Positions 17,472-25,357 of a stretch of 64,000 nt of DNA are shown here, piece after piece (the stretch's first letter is position 1; every line of letters starts with the position of its first letter). The DNA comes from Streptomyces gilvus (GTDB lineage: Bacteria; Actinomycetota; Actinomycetes; Streptomycetales; Streptomycetaceae): contig NZ_JAKWBE010000013.1 of assembly GCF_022513565.1 (NCBI RefSeq), positions 62,001 to 126,000 of the forward strand. Reading direction: 5' to 3'. The notes beneath the pieces were generated by a model. That model was given only the letters and a program-made list of their open reading frames with translations, made no database searches and was not told where the DNA came from. The position numbers and the translations under genes were made by a program.

Positions 17472-17642
17472 ATGCTGTTCCTCGTCGCCGCCCTGCTGCT
17501 GTTCGGCGCCGTCCTGGGCACCGTGGCCCACGCGCCGTTCGCCTTCACCCTCGTCGCCGCCGCCGTCATCGCCGCCTGGCTCGGCATCTTCGCGCTCCGT
17601 GAGCGGCACGGCCGTCGCCGCCACACCACCACCAGCCACTGA
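17472..17642 (+). CDS. Small membrane protein (56 aa)
   Basis: A 56-residue hydrophobic protein starting MLFLVAALLLFGAVLG, with two predicted membrane helices (about 2-18 and 25-46) and a basic His/Thr-rich tail (RERHGRRRHTTTSH). The ATG at 17472 is preceded by GAAGGGGG with good spacing. Codon third positions are nearly all C or G, as expected for a real gene. It is divergent from the TetR gene and is followed after 36 bp by another small membrane protein, so the two may form a TetR-controlled pair. Function unknown. Confidence 0.72.
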   Translation: MLFLVAALLLFGAVLGTVAHAPFAFTLVAAAVIAAWLGIFALRERHGRRRHTTTSH

Positions 17643-17678
17643 CCCACCACCGCCACGACCGCCGGGAGCTGACCCGTC

Positions 17679-17957
17679 ATGCAACTCACCGCCCGCGCCA
17701 CCGACCGCCCCGACGCCGCCCCGACCCGCCGCGACGCCGACGGCATGGCCGTGGCCTCCTTCATCCTGGGCCTCGTCGGCCTGCTCGTCCTGAACGTCTT
17801 CCTCGGCCCGATCGCGATCATCCTGGCCACGGCCGCCCTCTGGCGCGGCACCACCCGCCGGGGCCGCGCCTTCCTCGGTCTGGGCCTGGGCGTCGCCGAC
17901 CTCGTCGTCCTGGTCGCCTTCATGCAGGCGGACAGCACGATCTCCTGGAGCTTCTGA
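17679..17957 (+). CDS. DUF4190-type small membrane protein
   Basis: A 92-residue protein. After an Arg/Asp-rich cytoplasmic start come two helices in the DUF4190 pattern: MAVASFILGLVGLLVLNVFL, a short turn GPIAIILATAALWRG, then RAFLGLGLGVADLVVLVAFM. The C-terminus is short. GGGAG precedes the ATG. Members occur widely in actinobacteria, often beside regulators, with unknown role. Its final codons are copied in the triple repeat that follows. Confidence 0.78.
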   Translation: MQLTARATDRPDAAPTRRDADGMAVASFILGLVGLLVLNVFLGPIAIILATAALWRGTTRRGRAFLGLGLGVADLVVLVAFMQADSTISWSF

Positions 17958-18015
17958 ACCCGGGGCAAGGAACTTCTGAGGCCGGGGCAAGGAGCTTCTG
18001 AGGCCGGGGCAAGCC
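17950..18015 (+). repeat. Three tandem copies of a 22-bp repeat
   Basis: Units at 17950-17971, 17972-17993 and 17994-18015 share CTTCTGA..CCGGGGCAAG with two or three differences. The first copy covers the last codon and stop of the DUF4190 gene, so the coding end itself was duplicated. The array sits 50 bp before the cysteine desulfurase start. Confidence 0.85.
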
Positions 18016-18064
18016 GTACACGGCTGAGGCCCGACGGAGCGGGCCCCGTAGAATCGTGCGCACC

Positions 18065-19228
18065 ATGGCATACCTCGACCACGCCGCGACCACCCCGATG
18101 CTCCCGGAGGCAGTCGAGGCACTCAGCGCGCACCTGAGCGTCACCGGCAACGCCTCCTCCCTGCACGCGTCCGGCCGCCGCGCGAGGCGCACCGTCGAGG
18201 AAGCCCGCGAGACGCTCGCGGACGCGCTCGGCGCCCGTCCCAGCGAGGTCGTCCTCACCTCCGGCGGCACCGAGGCCGACAACCTCGCGGTGAAGGGCCT
18301 GTACTGGTCCCGCCGCGACGCCGACCCCCGCCGCACCCGGGTCCTCGCCAGCCCCGTCGAGCACCACGCCGTCCTCGACGCCGTCCACTGGCTCGGCGAG
18401 CACGAGGGCGCGACCGTGGAGTACCTCCCGGTCGACCGCTACGGACGCGTCCACCCCGAGGCCCTGCGCGAGGCGCTCGCGAAGAACCCCGACGACGTCG
18501 CCCTGGCCACCGTGATGTGGGCCAACAACGAGATCGGCACCGTCTTCCCGGTCCGCGAACTCGCCGACGTCGCCCAGGAGTTCGGCGTCCCGCTGCACGC
18601 CGACGCGGTGCAGGCCTTCGGGCAGGTCCCCGTCGACTTCGCCGCCTCCGGGCTCGCCGCGATGACCGTCTCCGGCCACAAGGTCGGCGGCCCCTACGGC
18701 ATCGGCGCCCTGGTCCTCGGCCGCGAGTACACCCCCGTACCGGTCCTGCACGGCGGCGGCCAGGAGCGGCACGTCCGCTCCGGCACCCTGGACGTCCCCG
18801 CGATCGCCTCCTTCGCGGTCGCCGGCCGTCTCGCCGCCGAGCAGCGCGAGTGGTTCGCCCGCGAGATCGGCGCCCTGCGCGACAGCCTGGTCGAGGCGGT
18901 CCGTACGGCCGTCCCGGACGCGATCCTCGGCGGCGATCCCGTCGACCGGCTTCCCGCCAACGCCCACTTCACCTTCCCCGGCTGCGAGGGCGACTCCCTG
19001 CTGCTGCTCCTGGACGCCCAGGGCATCGAGTGCTCCACCGGCTCCGCCTGCACCGCCGGCGTCGCCCAGCCCAGCCATGTCCTGCTCGCCACGGGCACCG
19101 ACCCGGACCTGGCCCGCGGCACCCTGCGCTTCTCCCTCGGCCACACCTCCACGGAGGCGGATGTCGAGGCGGTCGCCAAGGCGATCGGCCCGGCGGTCGA
19201 GCGCGCTCGAGCCGCCGGGCTCACCTAG
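18065..19228 (+). CDS. Cysteine desulfurase (NifS/IscS type)
   Basis: A 387-residue PLP enzyme that takes sulfur from cysteine as a protein persulfide for tRNA thiolation or Fe-S clusters. Motifs: YLDHAATTPMLPEAVEA at the start, LTSGGTEADNLAVKG (PLP phosphate site), the PLP lysine K206 in SGHKVGGPYG and the active-site Cys C329 in STGSACTAG. ATG 18065 is preferred. mnmA lies 2.5 kb downstream on the same strand, the known sulfur acceptor for 2-thiouridine; in related genomes the two genes are close neighbours. Confidence 0.95.
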   Translation: MAYLDHAATTPMLPEAVEALSAHLSVTGNASSLHASGRRARRTVEEARETLADALGARPSEVVLTSGGTEADNLAVKGLYWSRRDADPRRTRVLASPVEHHAVLDAVHWLGEHEGATVEYLPVDRYGRVHPEALREALAKNPDDVALATVMWANNEIGTVFPVRELADVAQEFGVPLHADAVQAFGQVPVDFAASGLAAMTVSGHKVGGPYGIGALVLGREYTPVPVLHGGGQERHVRSGTLDVPAIASFAVAGRLAAEQREWFAREIGALRDSLVEAVRTAVPDAILGGDPVDRLPANAHFTFPGCEGDSLLLLLDAQGIECSTGSACTAGVAQPSHVLLATGTDPDLARGTLRFSLGHTSTEADVEAVAKAIGPAVERARAAGLT

Positions 19229-19247
19229 CTCGCCGGAGGGTGCTGCG

Positions 19248-20801
19248 CTAACTCTCCGTCACCATCAGGGACGCCATCATGCCCTCGTCCTCGTGCTGCA
19301 GCAGATGGCAGTGGAGCATGTACATGTAGGTGTCGTCGGTGAAGTCAGTGAACTCCATCGCGATCTCGATGGATCCGCCGCCGACCACCTCGTAGGTGTC
19401 GAACCAGCCGAGGTCCACGCCGGTCGGATCCTCGCCGTTGATGGAGATCAACTGGTAGGGCACGTCGTGCAGATGGAACGAGTGCTCCAGCTGGGTGCTG
19501 TTCTTGATCGTCCAGATCTCCTTGGCGCCCAGCGTGGTGCTGATCATCGCCATGGACGACATGCTCGTCCCCGCCGACCCGTTGATCGTCATGGTCGTGC
19601 CGCTCTGGCCGAGCGTGATGGTCCGGGCGGTGAAGTCGCTGGTGTCGTACCGGGTGATCGTGTTGAGGGAACTCGGCAGGTCGTCCGGGGTGTCCGTGCC
19701 CGACGCGGTGATCGCGAGCACGTCGTAGGTACCGCTGCCGCCGCGCACCCAGCCGGTGGTGACGACGGCCTGGAGCGTGACCGCGTCCGACAGGTCCAGC
19801 ACGAACTCCGCGCGGGCCCCCGCCACCAGCCGGATGCTGGTCACCTCGGTGGCCGCGGTGAGATAACCCTGGTCGGTGGCGATCTGGTTGAGCGTGCCGC
19901 CGTCGCTGCGCTGGATGGTGACGATGTCCGACGGCGAGGCGTTCAGACAGCGGAACCGGGTGCGGGTCTTGGTCGCCGTGAAGGTGAGCGTGGTGTCGTC
20001 GACGTTGGTGCCGTTCAGCAGCAGCGGGAAGCTCAGCCCGCTGCTCAGGTAGCCGGTGAGGTTGTACTTGATGTCGCCGCTGCTGTCGGCGGCCAGGCTC
20101 TGGAAGATCAGCGGGATGTCGTCGGTGCCGTAGGTGCTGGGGAGGTCGGAGGAGGCGGTGGAGTCGTCCTCCACGATGATCATGCCGGCCAGGCCGTGCA
20201 CCGCCTGCTTCGCCGTGGTGCCCAGGGCGTGCGGGTGGTACCAGAGCGTCTTGCCCTCGTCCTTGACGGTGAAGGTGGGGGACCAGGTGGTGCCGTCCGC
20301 GAAGGCGACCTGCGGGCCGCCGTCCATCTTGGCCGGGACGTGGGCGCCGTGGAAGTGGACGGTGGTGTCCTCGCCCAGGCTGTTGGTGATGTTGAGCAGG
20401 ACCGTGTCCCCGCTGGTCCACTTCATGGTCGGACCGAGGAACGACTGGTTGTAGCCCATCGTGTCGCTGGTGACCCCGGACACCACCTCGGCGGTGCCGG
20501 TCCTCGCCTCCAGCGTGAAAGTGGTCGTGCTGCCGGAGGTGGTGCCCTCCAGGAGGTCCGGAACGGTCAGGGTGGCGGTGTTGGTGGCGGCGCTCGCCCT
20601 GTTCCTGCCCGCCTCGGTCAGCAGGGAGAAGGCGCCACCGGCGCCCGCGACCGCCCCGAGGGCGACCCCGGCCATGCCGCCGAGGAACCTGCGCCGGTGC
20701 ACACCCTTGCCCCCGGAGGTGCGGGTGGTCTTGGTGTGCCTGGACTTGCTGCTGCTGCCCGTGTCGCTGGTGCGCTCATCGGGCTCGGTGATGTCAGCCA
20801 T
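19248..20801 (-). CDS. Tat-exported multicopper oxidase
   Basis: A 517-residue three-domain laccase/bilirubin-oxidase-like enzyme. The twin-arginine signal (RRRFLGG at 36-42, then a hydrophobic stretch) exports it folded with copper. Copper ligands are seen in HFHGAH (150-155), WYHPHA (188-193), EHSFHLHD near 450 and LHCHLLQHEDEGMM, where C498, H503 and M508 would form the type 1 site. The Met axial ligand suggests a moderate redox potential. The substrate is unknown; candidates are phenols, bilirubin or Cu(I). The stop lies 20 bp from the end of the convergent desulfurase gene. Confidence 0.95.
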   Translation of the reverse strand: MADITEPDERTSDTGSSSKSRHTKTTRTSGGKGVHRRRFLGGMAGVALGAVAGAGGAFSLLTEAGRNRASAATNTATLTVPDLLEGTTSGSTTTFTLEARTGTAEVVSGVTSDTMGYNQSFLGPTMKWTSGDTVLLNITNSLGEDTTVHFHGAHVPAKMDGGPQVAFADGTTWSPTFTVKDEGKTLWYHPHALGTTAKQAVHGLAGMIIVEDDSTASSDLPSTYGTDDIPLIFQSLAADSSGDIKYNLTGYLSSGLSFPLLLNGTNVDDTTLTFTATKTRTRFRCLNASPSDIVTIQRSDGGTLNQIATDQGYLTAATEVTSIRLVAGARAEFVLDLSDAVTLQAVVTTGWVRGGSGTYDVLAITASGTDTPDDLPSSLNTITRYDTSDFTARTITLGQSGTTMTINGSAGTSMSSMAMISTTLGAKEIWTIKNSTQLEHSFHLHDVPYQLISINGEDPTGVDLGWFDTYEVVGGGSIEIAMEFTDFTDDTYMYMLHCHLLQHEDEGMMASLMVTES

Positions 20802-21005
20802 GGACCGGGATGGTCGACGTGAGTTCTGTGTGAGGACTGGGTCGAACCTAGGAGCGGGCCGGGTGGGCTGTGCGGCCGCCGTGAAGGGATCGTTCGCTCA
20901 ACTCCGTTGAAGAAGAGTCGAGTTGGCGTGCCGCAGGTCACCTCCGCCGTGGGGGACGCATCGGACACACGAAGCACGGAGGGTACGCACAGGGTCACGA
21001 TTGCG

Positions 21006-21674
21006 TCACCGAGGCGGGGTCTGTCCGGCCCGTCGGACGAGCCCCATGTACCGCTCCCAGTCCCAGTACGGCCCCGGGTCGGTGTGGTCCGTCCCCGGCA
21101 CCTCCACATGCCCGATGACATGGTCCCGGTCGACGGGTATGCCGTACCGCCGGCATATCCCCGCGGTCAGCCGTGCCGAGGAGGCGTACATCGCGTCCGT
21201 GAACGACGACCTCCGCTCCACGAAGCCCACGTGCTCGATGCCGACGCTGCGTTCGTTGTACTCCCGGTTGCCCGCGTGGAAGGCCACGTCCAGCTCGCGG
21301 ATCATCTGGGTGACCTGCCCGTCCGCGCGGACGATGTAGTGGGCCGCGGCCTGGTGGCCCGGGTCCGCGAAGGCCTTGACCGCGCTCGTGTAACCGCCCT
21401 GGGTGACATGGACGACCACCCGGTCGATCGCGTAGTCGTCCGGCCGGTCCGCCCGCCGGTAGTTCGCCGGTGAGGCCGCGATCCACCGCGCGCCCCGGAA
21501 GTCCACCGCGCCCGCCACCCGCGGCCGCTCCACCCCCGGCAGCCGCCACCACAGATGGGACAGCTCCTCGCGGGCCAGCGCGGCCGTGCCCACGGCGGCC
21601 ACCGCCCCGCCGACGATCAGCGCACGGCGCCCCAGCCGCCGGTCGGCGTCCGCGCCCTTCGCCCGGTCCCCCAT
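21006..21674 (-). CDS. N-acetylmuramoyl-L-alanine amidase (Amidase_2/PGRP fold)
   Basis: A 222-residue exported amidase cutting the lactyl-peptide bond of peptidoglycan. The N-terminus has RRALIVGGAVAAVGTAALA, a possible Tat or signal-anchor sequence. The catalytic domain (about 75-205) shows VVVHVTQGGY with the first zinc His, AAHYIVRADGQVTQMIRE, HAGNREYNERSVGIEHVGF, and IGHVEVPGTDHTDPGPYWDW with the second His and Asp. Start ATG 21674. It lies upstream of and in the same direction as the multicopper oxidase, 204 bp apart. Confidence 0.92.
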   Translation of the reverse strand: MGDRAKGADADRRLGRRALIVGGAVAAVGTAALAREELSHLWWRLPGVERPRVAGAVDFRGARWIAASPANYRRADRPDDYAIDRVVVHVTQGGYTSAVKAFADPGHQAAAHYIVRADGQVTQMIRELDVAFHAGNREYNERSVGIEHVGFVERRSSFTDAMYASSARLTAGICRRYGIPVDRDHVIGHVEVPGTDHTDPGPYWDWERYMGLVRRAGQTPPR

Positions 21675-21757
21675 GTGATCGCCCTTCCCGTCCCCCTGTG
21701 ATCGTCAACGGATACTCGTGGGCTCCGGTTCCCGACGGCCCGTACCCTTGAAGGGTT

Positions 21758-22882
21758 ATGACTGACACCCCGCAGCGCCCCCTCCGTGTCCTCGCCGCCA
21801 TGTCCGGCGGGGTGGACTCCGCCGTCGCCGCCGCCCGCGCCGCCGAGGCCGGCCACGACGTGACCGGAGTCCATCTCGCGCTCTCCGCGAACCCGCAGTC
21901 CTTCCGCACGGGCGCGCGCGGATGTTGCACCATCGAGGACTCGCGCGACGCCCGCCGCGCCGCCGACGTCATCGGCATCCCGTTCTACGTCTGGGACCTC
22001 GCCGACCGCTTCCGCGAGGACGTCGTCGAGGACTTCGTCGCCGAGTACGAGGCCGGCCGCACCCCGAACCCGTGCCTGCGCTGCAACGAGAAGATCAAGT
22101 TCGCCGCCCTGCTCGACAAGGCGCTCGCCCTCGGCTTCGACGCCGTCTGCACCGGCCACTACGCCAAGGTGATCGAAAACCCCGACGGCTCCCGCGAGCT
22201 GCACCGGGCCTCCGACATGGCCAAGGACCAGTCCTACGTCCTCGGTGTGCTGGACGAGAGGCAGCTCGCGCACGCCCTGTTCCCGCTCGGCGACACCGTC
22301 ACGACCAAGGACGAGATCCGCGCCGAGGCCGAGCGCCGCGGCCTCGCGGTCGCCAAGAAGCCCGACTCGCACGACATCTGCTTCATCGCCGACGGCGACA
22401 CCCAGGGCTTCCTCGCCTCCCGTCTGGGCCGGGCGGAGGGCGACATCGTCGACGAGTCCGGCACCAAGGTGGGCACGCACGAGGGCGCGTACGGCTTCAC
22501 CATCGGCCAGCGCAAGGGCCTGCGCATCGGCACCCCGGCCCCCGACGGCAAGCCCCGCTACGTCCTCGACATCTCCCCGGTGAACAACACCGTGACCGTC
22601 GGCCCCGCCGCCTCCCTCGACGTCAGCGGGCTCACCGCGATCAAGCCCCGCTGGTGCGGCACGGCACCCTCCGGCCCCGGCACCTACACCGCCCAGCTGC
22701 GCGCCCACGGCGGCGAGACGGAGGTCCGCGCCGAACTCGTCGACGGCACCCTGGAGGTGACCTTCACCGAGCCGGTCCGCGGCGTCGCCCCCGGCCAGGC
22801 CATCGTCCTGTACGACGGCACGCGCGTGGTGGGCTCGGCGACCATCGCGACGACCACGCGCGCGTCCACGGCCGTCGCCTAA
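21758..22882 (+). CDS. mnmA: tRNA-specific 2-thiouridylase
   Basis: 374 residues. MnmA activates U34 of Lys, Glu and Gln tRNAs with ATP and inserts sulfur delivered from a cysteine desulfurase. The PP-loop SGGVDSAVA is at residues 16-24. The catalytic Cys pair is C106 in NPCLRCN and C208 in SHDICFIAD. Other family elements: KDQSYVLGVL, and TIGQRKGLRIG in the central domain. Length is normal. The stop overlaps the convergent hydrolase stop by four bases. Confidence 0.97.
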   Translation: MTDTPQRPLRVLAAMSGGVDSAVAAARAAEAGHDVTGVHLALSANPQSFRTGARGCCTIEDSRDARRAADVIGIPFYVWDLADRFREDVVEDFVAEYEAGRTPNPCLRCNEKIKFAALLDKALALGFDAVCTGHYAKVIENPDGSRELHRASDMAKDQSYVLGVLDERQLAHALFPLGDTVTTKDEIRAEAERRGLAVAKKPDSHDICFIADGDTQGFLASRLGRAEGDIVDESGTKVGTHEGAYGFTIGQRKGLRIGTPAPDGKPRYVLDISPVNNTVTVGPAASLDVSGLTAIKPRWCGTAPSGPGTYTAQLRAHGGETEVRAELVDGTLEVTFTEPVRGVAPGQAIVLYDGTRVVGSATIATTTRASTAVA

Positions 22883-23664
22883 CGGGCGGACGAGAAGAAC
22901 TCCGCCAGTGCCGGCGCGAGCGCCCGCGGATCCACCATGTGCGTCTGGCCCTCCAGCGTCCGGTACGTCCCCCGGGGCGCCGCCTCGGCCACCGCCCGGG
23001 CCGCCTCGCGCATCCAGGCGGGACTCGCGCCGCCCCCGAGGGACAACACGGGCACCGTGATCGAGGCCAGCCGCCCCTCGGGCACCAGCCCGTCGCCCAT
23101 CACGGCGTCGTCGTACGCCAGGCTCGGAGCGAGGGCCTCCATGCCGGGCCACATGGGGGACTGGCGGGCGCCCTGGATCATCTCCTCGGCCAGTCCCGTC
23201 AGCCGCAGGAACAGCTCGACCGCGTCCCCACGCCGGCCCTGCTCCAGCGCCTCGGTGAGGTGGTCGGTGTACTCGGCCCGCTCCTTCGCACCGCCCTCGT
23301 AGACGGCGTACGGCACCTCGTACACCCCGACCTGACGCAGCGGCAGCCCGCTCGCCGCCGCCTCCAGGACCAGCGCGCCGCCCGACGAGTGGCCGTACAG
23401 CGACGCCTCGCCGCCCACCGCCTCGATCAGCGCGGCCAGATCCTCGACCTCGCGGGCGACCGCGTACGGCTTGGTGTCACCGCTCGCGCCCCGGCCCCTG
23501 CGGTCGTAGGAGACGACGGTGAAGCGGTCCGCGAGGGGCACGGCGAACGGCGCCACCGTCGCCCCCGTCGACATCGCCCCGCTCACCAGGATCACCGAAG
23601 GGCCGTCACCGGTGCGTTGGTACGCGATGGGGGTCCCGTCGCGCGAAATGGTCTTCTTGTCCAT
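22879..23664 (-). CDS. Alpha/beta hydrolase
   Basis: A 261-residue cytoplasmic hydrolase. Catalytic elements: the nucleophile Ser in LYGHSSGGALV, oxyanion segment VILVSGAMSTGATVAPF, and the catalytic His near the C-terminus in LEGQTHMVDP. YDRRGRGASGDTKP is the usual strand-4 feature. Substrate unknown; esterase or haloperoxidase-like. It starts at ATG 23664, 37 bp behind the DUF427 gene in the same direction, so the two may be cotranscribed. Confidence 0.9.
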   Translation of the reverse strand: MDKKTISRDGTPIAYQRTGDGPSVILVSGAMSTGATVAPFAVPLADRFTVVSYDRRGRGASGDTKPYAVAREVEDLAALIEAVGGEASLYGHSSGGALVLEAAASGLPLRQVGVYEVPYAVYEGGAKERAEYTDHLTEALEQGRRGDAVELFLRLTGLAEEMIQGARQSPMWPGMEALAPSLAYDDAVMGDGLVPEGRLASITVPVLSLGGGASPAWMREAARAVAEAAPRGTYRTLEGQTHMVDPRALAPALAEFFSSAR

Positions 23665-23701
23665 GCCTCAGCAGACTGCCCCACGGCGCGGAACTAATCG
23701 C

Positions 23702-24025
23702 TCACGACACCTCGACTTCGTAGAAGCAGAGGTGATCCTTGATCTGCGCCACGTCCGGCTTGGGGTCCGGGTACGCCCAGACGAGGTCCGCCGCCTCCGG
23801 CAGCGACCAGTAGGACGCCGTGCCCTTGAACGGGCAGTACGTGTGCGTGTCGGAGGGCTGCAGCAGGTCGAGCCGTACGTCCTCGGCGGGGATGTAGTAC
23901 CGCACCGGACAGCCCGTCTCGCGCAGCACGAGGGCCCGGTCGCTCTCCGCCAGTACCTGGTCGCCGTGCACCACGCGCACGTGCTTCTCGCCCTGCTCGA
24001 TGGTGATCTCGTGTCCTTCGGCCAT
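23702..24025 (-). CDS. DUF427 family protein
   Basis: A 107-residue protein of the DUF427 family, a small beta-barrel-like fold of unknown role. Diagnostic segments: VRVVHGDQVLAESDRALVL, RYYIPAEDVRLDLL, THTYCPFKGTASYW and AWAYP-like VWAYPDPKPDVAQIKDHLCF. It starts at ATG 24025. It is divergent from the LOG-family gene (51 bp) and precedes the alpha/beta hydrolase. Confidence 0.9.
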   Translation of the reverse strand: MAEGHEITIEQGEKHVRVVHGDQVLAESDRALVLRETGCPVRYYIPAEDVRLDLLQPSDTHTYCPFKGTASYWSLPEAADLVWAYPDPKPDVAQIKDHLCFYEVEVS

Positions 24026-24076
24026 GGAAGGAAAAGCGCTCGCGGACCGCCGGTTCTTCCCGCGTACGGTGGCCCC

Positions 24077-24640
24077 ATGCGAATCTGCGTCTTCCTCTCC
24101 GCCGCCGACCTCGACGACCGCTACACCCGTCCCGCGCGCGAGTTCGCGAAACTGCTGGGCGAGGGCGGGCACACCCTCGTGTGGGGCGGTTCCGACGTCG
24201 GCCTGATGAAGGTGGTCGCCGACGGGGTGCAGGAGGCGGGCGGACGGCTGTGCGGGGTCTCGGTGGACTTCCTGGCCTCCAAGGTGCGCCCGGGTGTCGA
24301 GGAGATGGTGATCGCCAAGGACCTCGCTGAGCGGAAGAAGCTCCTGTTGGAGAAGGCCGACGCCGTGGTGATCATGGTGGGCGGCACCGGCACGCTCGAC
24401 GAGGCGACGGAGATCCTGGAGCTGAAGAAGCACGGCCGCACCGACAAGCCGGTCGTGCTGCTCAACACCGCGGGCTTCTACGACGGCCTCAAGGAACAGT
24501 TCCGGCGCATGGAGGACGAGGGCTTCCTGCCGCGTCCACTGGCCGAGCTGGTGTTCTTCGCCGAGGAACCGGTCGGTGCGCTGGCTTATCTCGAAGCTGT
24601 GACATCAGCGGCTGCCGCCGCAGGGCAGGGCGTCGAGTAG
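24077..24640 (+). CDS. LOG-family (TIGR00730-like) protein
   Basis: A 187-residue Rossmann protein. The family includes cytokinin-activating phosphoribohydrolases (LOG) with motif PGGxGTxxE; here the motif is VGGTGTLDE, with Val in place of Pro but both Gly-Thr and Glu kept. The first nucleotide-binding motif GGG.. is WGGSDVGLM. Catalytic Arg candidates are in the AERKKLLLEKADAVVIM segment. The likely activity is hydrolysis of nucleoside monophosphates, but the altered motif makes this uncertain. It lies 18 bp before the SDR gene in the same direction. Confidence 0.85.
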   Translation: MRICVFLSAADLDDRYTRPAREFAKLLGEGGHTLVWGGSDVGLMKVVADGVQEAGGRLCGVSVDFLASKVRPGVEEMVIAKDLAERKKLLLEKADAVVIMVGGTGTLDEATEILELKKHGRTDKPVVLLNTAGFYDGLKEQFRRMEDEGFLPRPLAELVFFAEEPVGALAYLEAVTSAAAAAGQGVE

Positions 24641-24658
24641 GAGCCGGCGGGTGCGAGC

Positions 24659-25357
24659 ATGGCGGGCATGGCTACACATGTGATCACCGGAGCGGGTTCC
24701 GGCATCGGCGCGGCCGTCGCCCGCCGCCTCCACGCGCGCGGGGACGACCTCGTCCTGCACGCGCGCGACGCGGGCCGCGCGAAGGAGCTGGCGGCGGAGT
24801 TCCCCGGGGCGCGGACCATGGTGGGCGACCTGGCCGATCCGGACAAGCTGTCCTGGGCCTTCTCCCACCAGACGCTCCCGGACCGCGTGGACTCCCTGCT
24901 GCACATCGCCGGTGTGGTCGACCTCGGCCCGGTTGGCGAACTCACCCCCAAGTCCTGGCGCCACCAGCTCAACGTCAACCTGATCGCCCCGGCCGAGCTG
25001 ACCCGCCACTTCCTGCCGCAGCTGCGGGCCGCCCGCGGTCACGTCGTCTTCGTCAACTCGGGCGCCGGACTGAACGCGAGCCCCGACTGGTCCGCGTACG
25101 CCGCCTCCAAGCACGGCCTCAAGGCCCTCGCCGACTCCCTGCGGGGCGAGGAACACGCCAATGGCGTCCGCGTCACCTCCGTCTACCCCGGCCGCACGGC
25201 CAGTCCCATGCAGGCCAAGGTCCACCAGCAGGAGGGCAAGGAGTACGACGCCTCGAAGTGGATCGACCCGGAGTCGGTCGCGACGACGATCCTGATGGCC
25301 CTCGACCTGCCCCGGGACGCGGAGGTCAACGACCTGACGGTGAGGCCGGGACGGTGA
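24659..25357 (+). CDS. Short-chain dehydrogenase/reductase
   Basis: A 232-residue NAD(P)-binding SDR. Cofactor motif TGAGSGIG near residue 9, then the NNAG-equivalent LLHIAGVVDLGPVG, catalytic Ser in VFVNSGAGLN and YAASK (Tyr-x-x-x-Lys). I chose ATG 24659 because TAGGAG lies about 15 bases upstream; ATG 24668 would be three codons shorter. Its stop overlaps the next GTG (25354), so it is cotranslated with the MetE-like protein. Substrate unknown. Confidence 0.9.
   Translation: MAGMATHVITGAGSGIGAAVARRLHARGDDLVLHARDAGRAKELAAEFPGARTMVGDLADPDKLSWAFSHQTLPDRVDSLLHIAGVVDLGPVGELTPKSWRHQLNVNLIAPAELTRHFLPQLRAARGHVVFVNSGAGLNASPDWSAYAASKHGLKALADSLRGEEHANGVRVTSVYPGRTASPMQAKVHQQEGKEYDASKWIDPESVATTILMALDLPRDAEVNDLTVRPGR

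Noticed and set aside
17393..17602. 70-residue open frame beginning at GTG 17393
   Set aside because: The start lies inside an operator-like repeat and the product becomes Arg/Pro-rich; the 56-residue frame from 17472 has better codon use and ribosome binding site.
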